From positions 1-64,000 of the forward strand of contig NZ_JAHWGT010000019.1 of NCBI RefSeq assembly GCF_020873895.1: a stretch of DNA of 64,000 nt. The letters run 5' to 3'. Source of the DNA: Streptomyces sp. DH12 (GTDB lineage Bacteria > Actinomycetota > Actinomycetes > Streptomycetales > Streptomycetaceae). Shown here piece by piece: positions 17,541 through 26,375 of the stretch (the stretch's first letter is position 1; every line of letters begins with the position of its first letter). A model generated the notes under the pieces. It saw only the letters and a list, made by a program, of their open reading frames with translations. It searched no databases and had not been told where the DNA came from. A program made the translations under genes and the position numbers.

Positions 17541-18227
17541 ATGAACCGGACGCGCGTCCTGCGAGCATGCTCCGCGGCCGCCACCGTACTGACCCTGCTG
17601 GCGCTGACGGGCTGCCAGGACGAACCGCGTCCGGCGAGCGACGCCCCCCGCCGCCCGTCAGCCGCGACACCCCCCGCCCCGGGGCCTCCCGCGAACTCCT
17701 CGCCCGCCACGGCACCCCCGCCCTCCGCGGCCTCCGCCTCCTCGCCCATGGCGGGAAACGGCCGGCGCTCCCTCGTCGACGCGCGTGTGGCGGGCGGCCT
17801 GCACAAGCTGACCGGCGAGGGGGCCCTGCGCGACGTCCCCGTCGACCCGGGGGAGATGCGGGACGGCATGACGCTGGTCGCCGGCCACTACCGCGCCCCC
17901 GGCGAGCAGGGCCCACCCGTCCTCTTCGAGGGAGTCGACGGCGTGCCCGAGGACACCGCCGTCCGTCGCGAGCACCTGTTCAGGGGCGCGCTGGAGCACA
18001 TCCGTCGGGACCCGGAGCCGGGGCAGCCCACCGCAGAACCGGTCGACCCGGGCCCGTCCGGCGGCTCCGTCGAGTGCCTGCTCGCCTCCCTCGGCGAGGA
18101 CGGCGACGTCGTCTGCGGCTGGGCGGACGAGGGCACCGCCGCGGTGGCCGTCTTCCACGGCAGCACCCCCGCCGCGGCCGGGAAGCTCTTCGTCCGGATG
18201 CGCGCCGACCTGCAACGGCACGGCTGA
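17541..18227 (+). CDS. Predicted lipoprotein, unknown function
   Basis: 228 aa. A signal peptide ends in the lipobox LTGC (Cys near 25), predicting diacylglyceryl attachment on the outer face of the membrane. A Pro/Ala/Ser-rich linker (about 26-72) leads to a globular domain (about 75-228) with two Cys (in SVECLL and DVVCGWADEG), likely a disulfide. The phrase VVCGWADEGTAAVAVF recurs in many streptomycete secreted proteins without known function. The ATG follows GGGAGGACCGAG. No neighbour explains its job. Confidence 0.75.
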   Translation: MNRTRVLRACSAAATVLTLLALTGCQDEPRPASDAPRRPSAATPPAPGPPANSSPATAPPPSAASASSPMAGNGRRSLVDARVAGGLHKLTGEGALRDVPVDPGEMRDGMTLVAGHYRAPGEQGPPVLFEGVDGVPEDTAVRREHLFRGALEHIRRDPEPGQPTAEPVDPGPSGGSVECLLASLGEDGDVVCGWADEGTAAVAVFHGSTPAAAGKLFVRMRADLQRHG

Positions 18228-18315
18228 CCGACGGCCGGCCCCACCCGGCGCGGACCTCACGGCCCGCGTCCACCTGAGAGGACGTCAGCCAGGCGGGGCG
18301 TCAGCGCTCGCGGAG

Positions 18316-19155
18316 TCAGCCGCGTGGGGAGTCCGGGCCGGTGAACGTGTCGGGTATCGGGAGGGGCGCCCAGCGGGAGACGGGCCAGGCGACGGCGAAG
18401 GCCCGGCCCACCACGTTCTCCACGGGGACGAAACCACCGCCCGGCTGGTGCGCGTGGGCGCGCGAGTCCCGGGAGTCGTCGCGGTGGTCACCCATCACCC
18501 ACAGCTGCCCGGCGGGCACGGTGACCGTGCCGACGGGTGCGTCGTCACACGGCGTGGCGCCCGGGTGGAGGTACGGCTCGTCGAGCGCGGCGCCGTTGAC
18601 CCGGAGCGGCCGGCCGCGCTCGCACGTCACGGTGTCACCCGCCACCGCCATCACCCGCTTGATGAGGTTCCGCTCGTCCGGCGGGGCGGTCAGCCCGACG
18701 AAGCCCAGGGCCGTGCGCACCCCGTGCATCAGGGCGCCGTCCGCCTCCGCCGGCTCCTTCGGGAGCCACCCGCCGGGATCGCGGAACACCACGACCTCCC
18801 CCCGCCGCGGGGTCCAGCCGAACCACGGGGTGAACTTGTCCACCAGGACCCGGTCGTCCTCCCGCAGGGTGTTCTCCATCGACCCCGACGGGATGGAGAA
18901 GGGCTGCACCCCGAACGTCTTGATCCCGAACGCGAGGAGAAGGGCGATACCGATCAGGACCGGCAGTTCCCTCCACCACGGCCGCCGCGGCCCGCCCCCG
19001 CGCCGCCACCGCCGGCCGGGCGGGGCGTCCGCAGCCGCCCCGCCGGACTCGCCTCCGGTACCGCCCCCGTCCCGTCCGGTACCGCTGTCGCCGTGTGCGA
19101 CGTCCGTGCCCCCGCCACCGTCGTCCGCTGCCTTCTCGTCCTCGGCTCTGGTCAT
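18316..19155 (-). CDS. lepB: Type I signal peptidase
   Basis: 279 aa membrane peptidase that removes signal peptides from exported proteins. A Gly/Asp-rich cytoplasmic N-terminus and basic stretch precede one transmembrane helix (about 65-80). The catalytic Ser is Ser92 in PSGSMENTL; the general-base Lys is Lys166 in NLIKRVMAVAGD. GDHRDDSRDSR near 230 is the conserved box E. I start at the ATG at 19155, since the longer frame would run through the terminator of the asparagine synthetase gene. Streptomyces carries several signal peptidases; this one is not in an obvious cluster of paralogues. Confidence 0.92.
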   Translation of the reverse strand: MTRAEDEKAADDGGGGTDVAHGDSGTGRDGGGTGGESGGAAADAPPGRRWRRGGGPRRPWWRELPVLIGIALLLAFGIKTFGVQPFSIPSGSMENTLREDDRVLVDKFTPWFGWTPRRGEVVVFRDPGGWLPKEPAEADGALMHGVRTALGFVGLTAPPDERNLIKRVMAVAGDTVTCERGRPLRVNGAALDEPYLHPGATPCDDAPVGTVTVPAGQLWVMGDHRDDSRDSRAHAHQPGGGFVPVENVVGRAFAVAWPVSRWAPLPIPDTFTGPDSPRG

Positions 19156-19282
19156 CGCCGCCCCCGTCCCGTCGTCTCCCGGGGGCCGCGACGGGCCCTC
19201 CGCCCTCTCCACGTCCCAGGTCGAACGGGAGTTCCCCGCCGCCCCGCCGACCACTCCGACGGGTGAGGGCCGGGGCTCCTCA

Positions 19283-19325
19283 CGGCCGTGGCCGCCCCCG
19301 GGGAGGGAGGGCGCGGCCACGGCCG
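19283..19325 (-). terminator. Hairpin terminator of the asparagine synthetase gene
   Basis: A perfect 13-base-pair stem (19283-19295 with 19313-19325) with a 17-base loop, 17 bases beyond the asparagine synthetase stop in the direction of transcription. Confidence 0.65.
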
Positions 19326-19341
19326 GGTACCGGGGAACCGC

Positions 19342-21168
19342 TCAGAGGGAGAGCTCGGGCTTGTAGTGGTCCAGCCACAGCGCGAGGTCGACGACCCGCT
19401 CCAGGCGCAGGCGGTGGCCCCACTCCAACTGCTCGGCCGGGGTGTCGAGGCACGGCTTGACGAGCCGCTCGTCGGCCAGCGTGCGCACCTGCTCCAGGGA
19501 CATCGCGTCGCGGGCCATGGCCTGCAGCCCGCGGTTGTAGTCCGGGTGGTGGGTGGCCGGGTAGTGGTTCTTCGGCCGGTACAGCACCGAGTCCGGCGCG
19601 TACCCGGCGCCCGCCGCCCTGAGCAGGCTCTTCTCCCGGCCGTCGAAGCTCTTCAGCGACCAGGGGGTGGTGAACGCGTACTCCACGAGGCGGTGGTCGC
19701 AGTACGGGACGCGCACCTCCAGCCCCTGCGCCATGCTCAGCCGGTCCTTGCGGTGCAGGAGCTGGCGCAGCCACCGCGTGAGCGACACGTGCTGCATGAC
19801 GCGCTGGCGGTGCTCGGCCGGCGTCTCGTCGTCGAGGTGGGGGACGGCGTCCAGGGCGGCGCGGTAGGTGTTCTCACGGAACTCGGTGAGACCCAGGCGG
19901 AGTTCGGGGTTCATCGGCATCGCGGCCTCGTCCCCGGTGACCAGCAGCCAGGGGAAGGTCTCCGCGGCGAGCGCCTTCGGGTTGTGGAACCACGGGTAGC
20001 CGCCGAAGACCTCGTCGGCCGCCTCGCCGGAGAGGGCCACGGTCGAGTGCTTGCGGATCTCGCCGAAGAGCAGGTACAGCGAGGTGTCCATGTCGCCCAC
20101 GCCGATCGGCGAGTCCCGGGCCACGACGACGGCCTTGCGGTGCTCGGGGTCGAGGAGGGCGCGCGGGTCGAGGATGACGGTGCTGTGGTCGGTCCCGATG
20201 AACTCGCCCGCCTCGTTGGCGAACGGGGTGTCGTGCCCGGTGCGCAGCACGTCGCCGGTGAACTCCTGCGCCTGGTCGCTGTAGTCGACCGCGTACGAGC
20301 GGATGCGGGCGTCCTCGCCCTCGCGCCGGCGCAGCTCGTCGGCGAGGAGGCCGGTGAGGACGGTGGAGTCCAGGCCGCCGGACATCAGGCTGCACAGGGG
20401 GACGTCGGCCTCCAGCTGGCTGCGGGCGGCCGCGCCGACCAGCTCGCGCACCCGCTCGACGGTGGCGTCCTGGTCGTCGCCGTGCGGGCGGGCCCGCAGC
20501 TCCCAGTAGCGGCGCTCGCGGACGCCGTCCCGGTCCAGGACGAGCACCCCGCCCGGCTCGACCTCCCGGACGCCGGACCACACGGTCGGACCGGTGTTGA
20601 ACAGCAGGCTGTACGCCTCCCGCAGGCCGTCCGCGTCGACACGGGGCCGGATCTCCGGGTGGGCGAAGAGGGCCTTGGGCTCGGACCCGAAGGCCAGGCC
20701 CCCGTCGACGGCGGCCCAGAACAGCGGCTTGACGCCGAGCCGGTCGCGCACCAGCACCAGCCGCTGCCGGCGCTCGTCCCAGATGCCGAAGGCGAACATG
20801 CCCTCCAGGTGGTCCGCCATCCCCTCGCCCCACTGGGCGTAGGCGCGGAGCACCACCTCGGTGTCGCTGCGGGTGTGGAAGGCGTGGCCGAGGCCGCGCA
20901 GCTCCGCCCGGAGTTCGTGGTGGTTGTACACCTCACCGCTGTAGGTGAGGACGGTGGTCGGGTCCTGCGGCCGGTCCAGCATCGGCTGGACGCCGCCGGT
21001 GAGGTCGATGACGGCCAGGCGGCGGTGTCCGATGGCGGCGTGCTCGCCGACCCACACCCCGCCGGCGTCGGGGCCGCGAGGGGTGAGGGTGGCGGTCATG
21101 GCGTCGATGACGGGCTTCTCGCGTCGGGCGTCGCCGTGGAAGGAGACGTAGCCGGTGATTCCGCACAT
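19342..21168 (-). CDS. asnB: Glutamine-hydrolysing asparagine synthetase
   Basis: 608 aa. Makes asparagine from aspartate, glutamine and ATP. Class II glutaminase domain at the N-terminus with nucleophile Cys2 (MCGITGY), RGPDAGG and YSGEVYNHHELR. C-terminal synthetase domain with the PP-loop LMSGGLDST (about 258) for ATP, and SGEAADEVFGGYPW near 365. Both halves look intact. The ATG is fixed by the need for Cys2. Upstream lies a 180-base leader with repeated GGGACGTCGG-like bits. Members of this family also act in amide-forming steps of antibiotic pathways, but no such cluster surrounds it, so primary metabolism is the simpler reading. Confidence 0.95.
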   Translation of the reverse strand: MCGITGYVSFHGDARREKPVIDAMTATLTPRGPDAGGVWVGEHAAIGHRRLAVIDLTGGVQPMLDRPQDPTTVLTYSGEVYNHHELRAELRGLGHAFHTRSDTEVVLRAYAQWGEGMADHLEGMFAFGIWDERRQRLVLVRDRLGVKPLFWAAVDGGLAFGSEPKALFAHPEIRPRVDADGLREAYSLLFNTGPTVWSGVREVEPGGVLVLDRDGVRERRYWELRARPHGDDQDATVERVRELVGAAARSQLEADVPLCSLMSGGLDSTVLTGLLADELRRREGEDARIRSYAVDYSDQAQEFTGDVLRTGHDTPFANEAGEFIGTDHSTVILDPRALLDPEHRKAVVVARDSPIGVGDMDTSLYLLFGEIRKHSTVALSGEAADEVFGGYPWFHNPKALAAETFPWLLVTGDEAAMPMNPELRLGLTEFRENTYRAALDAVPHLDDETPAEHRQRVMQHVSLTRWLRQLLHRKDRLSMAQGLEVRVPYCDHRLVEYAFTTPWSLKSFDGREKSLLRAAGAGYAPDSVLYRPKNHYPATHHPDYNRGLQAMARDAMSLEQVRTLADERLVKPCLDTPAEQLEWGHRLRLERVVDLALWLDHYKPELSL

Positions 21169-21347
21169 GGGGGGTGACTCCTGGTTCGGGGGACGTTCTG
21201 CGGTACGGGCCGGATCGGGACATCGGGACGGGACGTCGGGACGGGGTGTCCGGACGTCGGTGGTCGGGACGTCGTGGGGTCATGGGCCGTCGGCCGTCGG
21301 CCGGGGCGGCGGCTCAGTGGTCGGTCGGTCGGGTCGGGGTCAGGCGT

Positions 21348-22793
21348 TCAGGGGCGCGCGGCGGGCGCGGCGCCGGACGCCGGGTCGGTCTCGGGGCCCG
21401 CCTTCGGTCCGGCCCCCGGCTCGGTCGACGAGGCGGACCGGCCGCCCCGGACGGAGATCAAGGGGACGGCGACGCACGCGGCGACGGCGGCCAGCACCAG
21501 CCCCGCGCGGACGCCGCCGTCGGCGCCCCCCAGGCCCCACGCCGCGGTGGCCAGGGCCGGCCCGACGGTGAAGCCGGCGCTGCGGGAGAGCTGCATCGTC
21601 GAGGCGATGGTGGCGGTCCGCTCCCGGGGGGCGGAGCTCATGACGAGCGCCTGCGTCGGACCGCCGTTGAGCCCCATGCCGACACCCGCGAGCGCCAGCC
21701 GCCACGCCATGTCCGGCAGGGACCAGCCGTCGCCCAAGGGGACGAGGAGGAGGAGCCCGACGGCGGTGAGGCAGGCGCCGACGACCGCCACGGGACGGGC
21801 GCCGTAGCGGTCCGCGAGGCGTCCGCCGACGGGCCCGGCCACGCCCATGCCGAGCGGGAACGCCAGCAGGGCCACACCCGTCGCGGTGGCGCTGAAGCCG
21901 CTGTCCCGTTGGAGGTGCAGCGCGGTGACGTAGTGCATGGCGGCGAACGCGGCCGCGAGCGCCAGGACGGCGCCGTGCGCCGGGTAGGAGCGGGACGCGC
22001 TGATCGCCGCGGTCACCGGGCGGCCGCTCGGGCCGCGCGCCCACCACCACAGCGGCGGCAGCGCGGCCAGGGCGAGCAGCAGCCACGCCCGGTCGTCGTA
22101 GGCGAGGGTCAGGGACAGCAGCAGGAACGTCACACCGGAGGCGACCAGGACCGTGTCGGCGAGCGCCCTGCGGTCGAGCGCGCGCAGCCGCCCGTCCTTC
22201 GGCATGGCCCGCCACGCCACGAAGAGCGCGAGCAGGCAGAACGGGATCTTGACGAGGAACACCGCCCGCCAGCCCAGGTGGTCGAGGAGCAACCCGCCCA
22301 CCGCCGGCCCGGTCACCGCGCCCAGCGGGCCGAGCGTCGCCGGGACGCTCATGGCCCGACCGCGCGCCTCGGGCCGTACGGACCGGATGGCCAGCACCGG
22401 CATGAGCACGAACAGCACCGCGCCGAAGGCCCCTTGGGCGATGCGCGCGGCGATCAGCCAGGACGCCCAGGGGGCGAGGGCCGCCAGCGCGCTGCACAGC
22501 GCGAACCCGCCGGCCGACACGAGCAGCGCGGACCGCGTGCCGACGCCGTCGAGCCACCGCCCGACGGGCAGCAGCAGCGCCACCACCGGCAGTTGGTAGC
22601 CGAGGACGGCCCACTGCGCTGTCGCGGCCGACACGTCCAGGCTCTCGGAGATCGCCGCCAGGGCGATGTTGACGATGTTCATGTCGAGCATCGCCACGAA
22701 CGACAGCATGCCCGCCACGGCCACCAGGAGCCAGCGATCGCCGGGTTCCGGTATGTGACCCGGCGCTTCCGAACCGGCACGGTGCTCTGACAC
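21348..22793 (-). CDS. MFS drug-export transporter (EmrB/QacA type, 14 helices)
   Basis: 481 aa, about 14 hydrophobic segments. Motif D1, LDMNIVNIALAAISE, in helix 1 is typical of DHA2 (14-TM) drug:H+ antiporters. Motif C lies in TLGPLGAVTGPAVGGLLLDHLGWRAVF and motif A-like GRLADRYGARPV near 340. The GTG start at 22793 follows GGGGGAGGG. It probably exports a toxic compound from the cell. No adjacent TetR gene was found, so its regulator is unknown. The tail is Pro/Ala/Gly-rich. Same strand as asnB with a 179-base gap; I would not call them an operon. Confidence 0.88.
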   Translation of the reverse strand: MSEHRAGSEAPGHIPEPGDRWLLVAVAGMLSFVAMLDMNIVNIALAAISESLDVSAATAQWAVLGYQLPVVALLLPVGRWLDGVGTRSALLVSAGGFALCSALAALAPWASWLIAARIAQGAFGAVLFVLMPVLAIRSVRPEARGRAMSVPATLGPLGAVTGPAVGGLLLDHLGWRAVFLVKIPFCLLALFVAWRAMPKDGRLRALDRRALADTVLVASGVTFLLLSLTLAYDDRAWLLLALAALPPLWWWARGPSGRPVTAAISASRSYPAHGAVLALAAAFAAMHYVTALHLQRDSGFSATATGVALLAFPLGMGVAGPVGGRLADRYGARPVAVVGACLTAVGLLLLVPLGDGWSLPDMAWRLALAGVGMGLNGGPTQALVMSSAPRERTATIASTMQLSRSAGFTVGPALATAAWGLGGADGGVRAGLVLAAVAACVAVPLISVRGGRSASSTEPGAGPKAGPETDPASGAAPAARP

Positions 22794-22965
22794 CCTCGGC
22801 CCTCCCCCATCTGCCCGGGCCGCCGGATGACGGCCCCATCTCAGGAGTCGGGGGAGAACCGGAGGGAGTTCCCGGCACTCCGCGGAAATCTCGCGAAGTC
22901 CGAAACGCGTGGGTCGGACGGCTCAACTCGAAGGCGTGCCGGGCAGGTTGCCTTCGGTATGGGGG

Positions 22966-23361
22966 TCAGCAGCGACGCAGGCCGTGCGCGGACGGGTCGG
23001 CGTCGAGCGAAGACGGGGTGTGCACCGCCGAGGCGGGAACGAAACCGGAGGCTCCGCGGTCGTCACCGGTGGTCCTGTACCAGGTGTGGTTGCCGCCCGC
23101 GTGCAGGGAGCCCCGCGTCCAGCAGTCGAACCAGCTGTAGGTGGTGCGCAGCGTGTCCATCTGCCAGCTGTCCGTCCGGTCCTGGTGGTTGCGGATCGAG
23201 GTCGGGGCGTCGTTGCCGCACCACCGCACGGCGTTGGACCTGACCCCGCACACCTGGATCACGGACGCCTCCGCCGAGGCGGGCACGGCGACCACGGCGA
23301 GCGCCGCCAGCGCGGTGGCGGAGGTGGCGAGGGTTCGGCGCAGGGACGAGGACGGCTCCAT
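22966..23361 (-). CDS. Small secreted protein with possible SH3-like fold
   Basis: 131 aa. A clear signal peptide (TLATSATALAALAVVAVPASA|EA) is followed by a compact 95-residue domain with four Cys and many Trp/Tyr (WCGNDAPT, WFDCWTRG, HTWYRTTGDDRG). The end GFVPASAVHTPSSLDADP resembles the last strand of streptomycete SH3-like secreted proteins, which often bind wall or peptides. The ATG lacks a good ribosome site, so the start is somewhat uncertain. Single gene; function unknown. Confidence 0.7.
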   Translation of the reverse strand: MEPSSSLRRTLATSATALAALAVVAVPASAEASVIQVCGVRSNAVRWCGNDAPTSIRNHQDRTDSWQMDTLRTTYSWFDCWTRGSLHAGGNHTWYRTTGDDRGASGFVPASAVHTPSSLDADPSAHGLRRC

Positions 23362-23552
23362 CGGTCGTCGCGGTCACGGGCCGCGCCCCCGGGCGGGCGG
23401 TTCGGTGTTCGATGACGCGCCGTGGCCGTCGAACGGCTCCATGGCAGGATGATCACCGCCCGCCGGCTCCCGGTCCGCCCGCTCGCGGTCCGGCCCAAAG
23501 GAGCCACGCGGTCGGCGGCACGCGGAACGACCGGGAAGGACACGCGGGGGAC

Positions 23553-24374
23553 ATGGACGAAGGCGGCGACGCGTACCGCGCGGCCGGTTACGCGCTGAGC
23601 CACGGCATGTGGCTGGAGAAGGCCGGGGACGTCGAGGGCGCCCGGGCCGCCTACCGGCAGGCCCTCGACTCCGGGTGCGCCGGCCCCGCGGCCATGGCGG
23701 CGACCAACCTCGGCGCCCTCCTGGCGGCCCACGGGGACCCGGAGGGGGCCGTCGCCGCCTGCCGTACGGCCGTCGACTCCGGCCACCCGGACGCCGCCCC
23801 GCTGGCCGGCGCCAACCTGGGCTCCCTCCTTCGCAGGCTCGGCGACACCGAGGGCGCGCGGGCGGCCTACCGCGCGGCCGTCGACTCCGGCCACGCCGAC
23901 GCGGCCCCACGGGCCGCCGCCCTGCTGGGCAATCTGCTCGTCGAGCTCGGCGACATGGACGCCGCCCGGGAGGCGCTGCGCACGGCGGTGGACTCCGGCC
24001 ACCCCGAGGAGGCGCCGGGCGCGGCCTTCGCGCTCGGCTACGTCCTCAAGCGGCAGGGGCGCCCCGAGGAAGCGCGGGCGGCGTACCGGCGGGCGATCGA
24101 CTCCGGCCACCCCGAGGCGGGCCCCCTGGCCGCGGCGAACCTCGGCTTCCTGCTGAAGGAGCAGGGCGACGTCGACGGGGCCCGGGCCGCCTACCAGCGA
24201 GCCGTGGACTTCGGCCACCGGGACGTCGCCCCGCGCGCCGCCCTCGACCTCGGTCTGCTGCTGGCGGCGCACGGCGACCGCGAAGGGGCGCGCACGGCGC
24301 TCGGCACCGCCGCCGAATCCGGCCATCCGTACGCCGCCGAGCAGGCGCGCCGCCTCCTCGCCGACCTCGGCTGA
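23553..24374 (+). CDS. Tetratricopeptide-like repeat protein
   Basis: 273 aa built almost wholly of 36-residue repeats of the pattern DSGHPDAAP, LGSLL, LGDTEGARAAYRAAV; about six full copies plus partial ends. This is a TPR/Sel1-like helical scaffold, expected to bind proteins or peptides in the cytoplasm; there is no signal peptide. The ATG at 23553 is behind GCGGGGGAC; a longer frame from 23412 lacks a site. The very regular repeats suggest recent internal duplication. Partner unknown; neighbours give no clue. Confidence 0.8.
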   Translation: MDEGGDAYRAAGYALSHGMWLEKAGDVEGARAAYRQALDSGCAGPAAMAATNLGALLAAHGDPEGAVAACRTAVDSGHPDAAPLAGANLGSLLRRLGDTEGARAAYRAAVDSGHADAAPRAAALLGNLLVELGDMDAAREALRTAVDSGHPEEAPGAAFALGYVLKRQGRPEEARAAYRRAIDSGHPEAGPLAAANLGFLLKEQGDVDGARAAYQRAVDFGHRDVAPRAALDLGLLLAAHGDREGARTALGTAAESGHPYAAEQARRLLADLG

Positions 24375-24528
24375 CGGGTCGCCCCTGCCCCCGCCGCGTG
24401 TGGCGGCCCATCACGGCGGTTGCCGGCCCGTTGCCGTCGCCCGGTCCGCCGGCGGGGTCCAGCGGGACCCGGTCCGCCGACCGGGGCCCGGCTCTCCCCG
24501 GTACCGGTGGGTGGTCGCCGCCGGTACG

Positions 24529-24759
24529 TCAGGCGGTGCCGCCGGTCGGCGGGGTGAGGGTGGTGAGGCCCTCCGCAGCTCCCACGGCGGCGGACACCGG
24601 CTCCGCGAGGCGGTCGGCGGCGGTGGTGCGTGCCGACAGCCCCAGCCCGTCGGGCGCGTCCGCCTGGACCGGTACCACCGGTCCGAGCATGAGCCCGCCG
24701 CCCATGGCCAGGACGGCCGCGACCCGCCGTCCACCGACCCGCATGCTGCTGCCTGTCAC
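24529..24759 (-). CDS. Small secreted peptide, unknown function
   Basis: 76 aa. The GTG at 24759 follows GAGGAG at ideal spacing; an internal ATG at 24744 is the alternative. A signal peptide covers about residues 7-33 (RRVAAVLAMGGGLMLGPVVPVQA|DA), leaving a mature peptide of roughly 43 residues rich in Ala, Thr and Leu, without Cys. I do not recognise the family. It may be one of the many small exported streptomycete proteins. Confidence 0.55.
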   Translation of the reverse strand: MTGSSMRVGGRRVAAVLAMGGGLMLGPVVPVQADAPDGLGLSARTTAADRLAEPVSAAVGAAEGLTTLTPPTGGTA

Positions 24760-25008
24760 CTGGGGAACTCCTCTCCGGACGCCGCCCGCGCGGCGGCTGG
24801 TCAGTCGGTGAGGCTGCCACCCGCGGCCCGTCGCCGTCCGCGTTTCCGCGCCACGGTCGCCCGGATGGATGTACGGCCACCGGTACGTGCCGTTCCCGCG
24901 CGCCCCCGGCACGCATCCGTACCGCCCCGGCGCGCGCGCCGGGGCGCCGTCGGCGCGTCCGAGCCGGCGCGACCGCTCCGGCGCCTGGTCCGGCGGTCGG
25001 GGCGGACG

Positions 25009-25821
25009 TCAGGGTGCCGTGAGGGGTTCGGAGGCGTACGCGCGGTGCAGCAGCGCCACGAAGGACGGGGCCTCGGGCAGCTCCGTGGTGCCGATCCGGT
25101 GGACCGGGACCCCCGGCGTCCACGAGTTCATGACGACCGCCCCGGCCAGTTCGGGCAGGTCGGCGGGGGTGACCTCCCGGCGGCGCTGGGGGACGCCGAG
25201 TCGGTCCAGGGCCCGCCGCAGGACGCCCATGGTGGTGCCGTGGAGCACGTCCGCCGCCGGCCACACCACCGACGTGCCGTCCCAGAAGGCCAGGTTCCAG
25301 ATGGTCGCCTCACTGATCCGGCCCCGCCGGTCGAGGAACACGGCGTCGTCGAAGCCCCGCGCGACGGCCCGACGCAGCAGGGACGTCTTGGCCGGCTCGC
25401 CCACGTGCTTGATCCCCGGCTGGAAGCGCTCGTGCACCACCGTGTCCAGCGCCAACGGACCGGCCGGGCCGTGCGCCGGGGGCCCGGTGCGGACCAGCAG
25501 CGCGGGCGCCACGTCGGGGTCGGCGGCGGTGAACTCGCCCGCCGGGGAGTACACGGTGGCGGTCAGTGAGACGTCGGCGGGCCCCGCGTCCAGGGCGGCC
25601 CGCAGGTGGGAGCGGACCGTCGCGTCGGGCAGCGCCCTGCCGAACAGCTCCAGGGACGCCGATCGCAGCCGCTCCAGGTGGAGGTCGAGGCCGCGGATCC
25701 GACCGCCGCGCACCTGCGCGGCGGTGAAGTGCGCGTACCCGGCGAAGGCGAGCGGCGCCAGGTCCCCGGCGGTCGCGGCCCGGCCGTCGCGGTGCACGGC
25801 GAACGCCGTCGTCGACGTCAT
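25009..25821 (-). CDS. Class IV aminotransferase (aminodeoxychorismate lyase-like)
   Basis: 270 aa PLP enzyme of the PabC/IlvE/D-amino-acid transaminase fold. The PLP-binding Lys is in ERFQPGIKHVGEPAK (about 141), and the conserved Glu and Asn in RGRISEATIWNLAFW (about 172-177). GVLRRALDRLGVP near 205 is the usual phosphate-binding turn. It could cleave aminodeoxychorismate or transaminate an amino acid; sequence alone does not decide. The ATG at 25821 follows GGAGTCAGCC. It faces a MerR-type gene across a promoter with the long spacer typical of MerR control, so an inducible role is likely. Confidence 0.85.
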   Translation of the reverse strand: MTSTTAFAVHRDGRAATAGDLAPLAFAGYAHFTAAQVRGGRIRGLDLHLERLRSASLELFGRALPDATVRSHLRAALDAGPADVSLTATVYSPAGEFTAADPDVAPALLVRTGPPAHGPAGPLALDTVVHERFQPGIKHVGEPAKTSLLRRAVARGFDDAVFLDRRGRISEATIWNLAFWDGTSVVWPAADVLHGTTMGVLRRALDRLGVPQRRREVTPADLPELAGAVVMNSWTPGVPVHRIGTTELPEAPSFVALLHRAYASEPLTAP

Positions 25822-25910
25822 GGCTGACTCCAATCGTGTGAGGGGAGGGGGGAAAGGCAGGGCAGGCGGTGCCCGCGGCGCCGGCCGCGGAATTCCCGTG
25901 CCCGCGGCCG

Positions 25911-25942
25911 ACGTTAGGGCTTCACACCGGTGCGAAGGTCAA
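25911..25942 (-). promoter_or_regulatory. MerR-type promoter/operator for the aminotransferase gene
   Basis: Reading leftward: TTGACC (25942-25937), a 20-base spacer, then TAACGT (25916-25911). The spacer holds the near-palindrome CTTCACACCGGTGCGAAG (25920-25937). MerR-family activators characteristically work on promoters with 19-20-base spacers whose operator lies between the -35 and -10 boxes, and a MerR gene begins 17 bases to the right. Confidence 0.7.
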
Positions 25943-25958
25943 GTAGGAGGGGCGGGCC

Positions 25959-26326
25959 ATGCTGATCGGGAGCTGTCGCGGCGGACCGGCGTCAGCGCGC
26001 GGCTGCTGCGGTACTACGAGGAACAGGGCCTGCTCGCCTCGGTCCGGCGCGGGAACGGGTACCGCGAGTACGGCGACGACGCCGTGCTCACCGTCCGGCA
26101 GGTGCGCGCCCTGCTCGGTGCCGGGCTCACCACCGAGGTGATCCGCGCGGTGCTGCCCTGCGCCCGCGGCGAGGGGCCGGACCTGGGCTTCGACTGGTGC
26201 GCCGAGCTCAGGGACGTGCTGCGGGGCGAGCTGGCGGACGTGGACGCGCGCATCGACGCCCTCCGCCGCAGCCGCGGCACGCTCGCCCGCTACCTGGAGC
26301 GTTCCGCGGGCACCGGGGCGGCGTAG
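25959..26326 (+). pseudogene. MerR family regulator with apparent one-base frameshift near the start
   Basis: The body encodes a clear MerR regulator: winged helix (TGVSARLLRYYEEQGLLASV, then GNGYREYGDDAV), dimerisation helix, and a domain ending LRRSRGTLARYLERS. The best start is the ATG at 25959, behind GGAGGGGC, reading MLIG; but the MerR frame continues as ELSRRTGVS only if one more G stood in the GGG run at 25968-25970. As given, that ATG is out of frame with the rest. The only in-frame alternative, a GTG at 25898, lacks a good ribosome site and would start upstream of the operator. So this is either a real loss-of-function mutation or a sequencing error. Confidence 0.7.
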
Positions 26327-26375
26327 CCTGGAGGAGGACTCGGGGGCCGACCCTCACCCGGGGAGGCGGACGACC

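Noticed and set aside
24869-25958. Upstream extension of the MerR frame
   Set aside because: It lies antisense to the aminotransferase gene and over the operator; only the part after 25959 is MerR-like.
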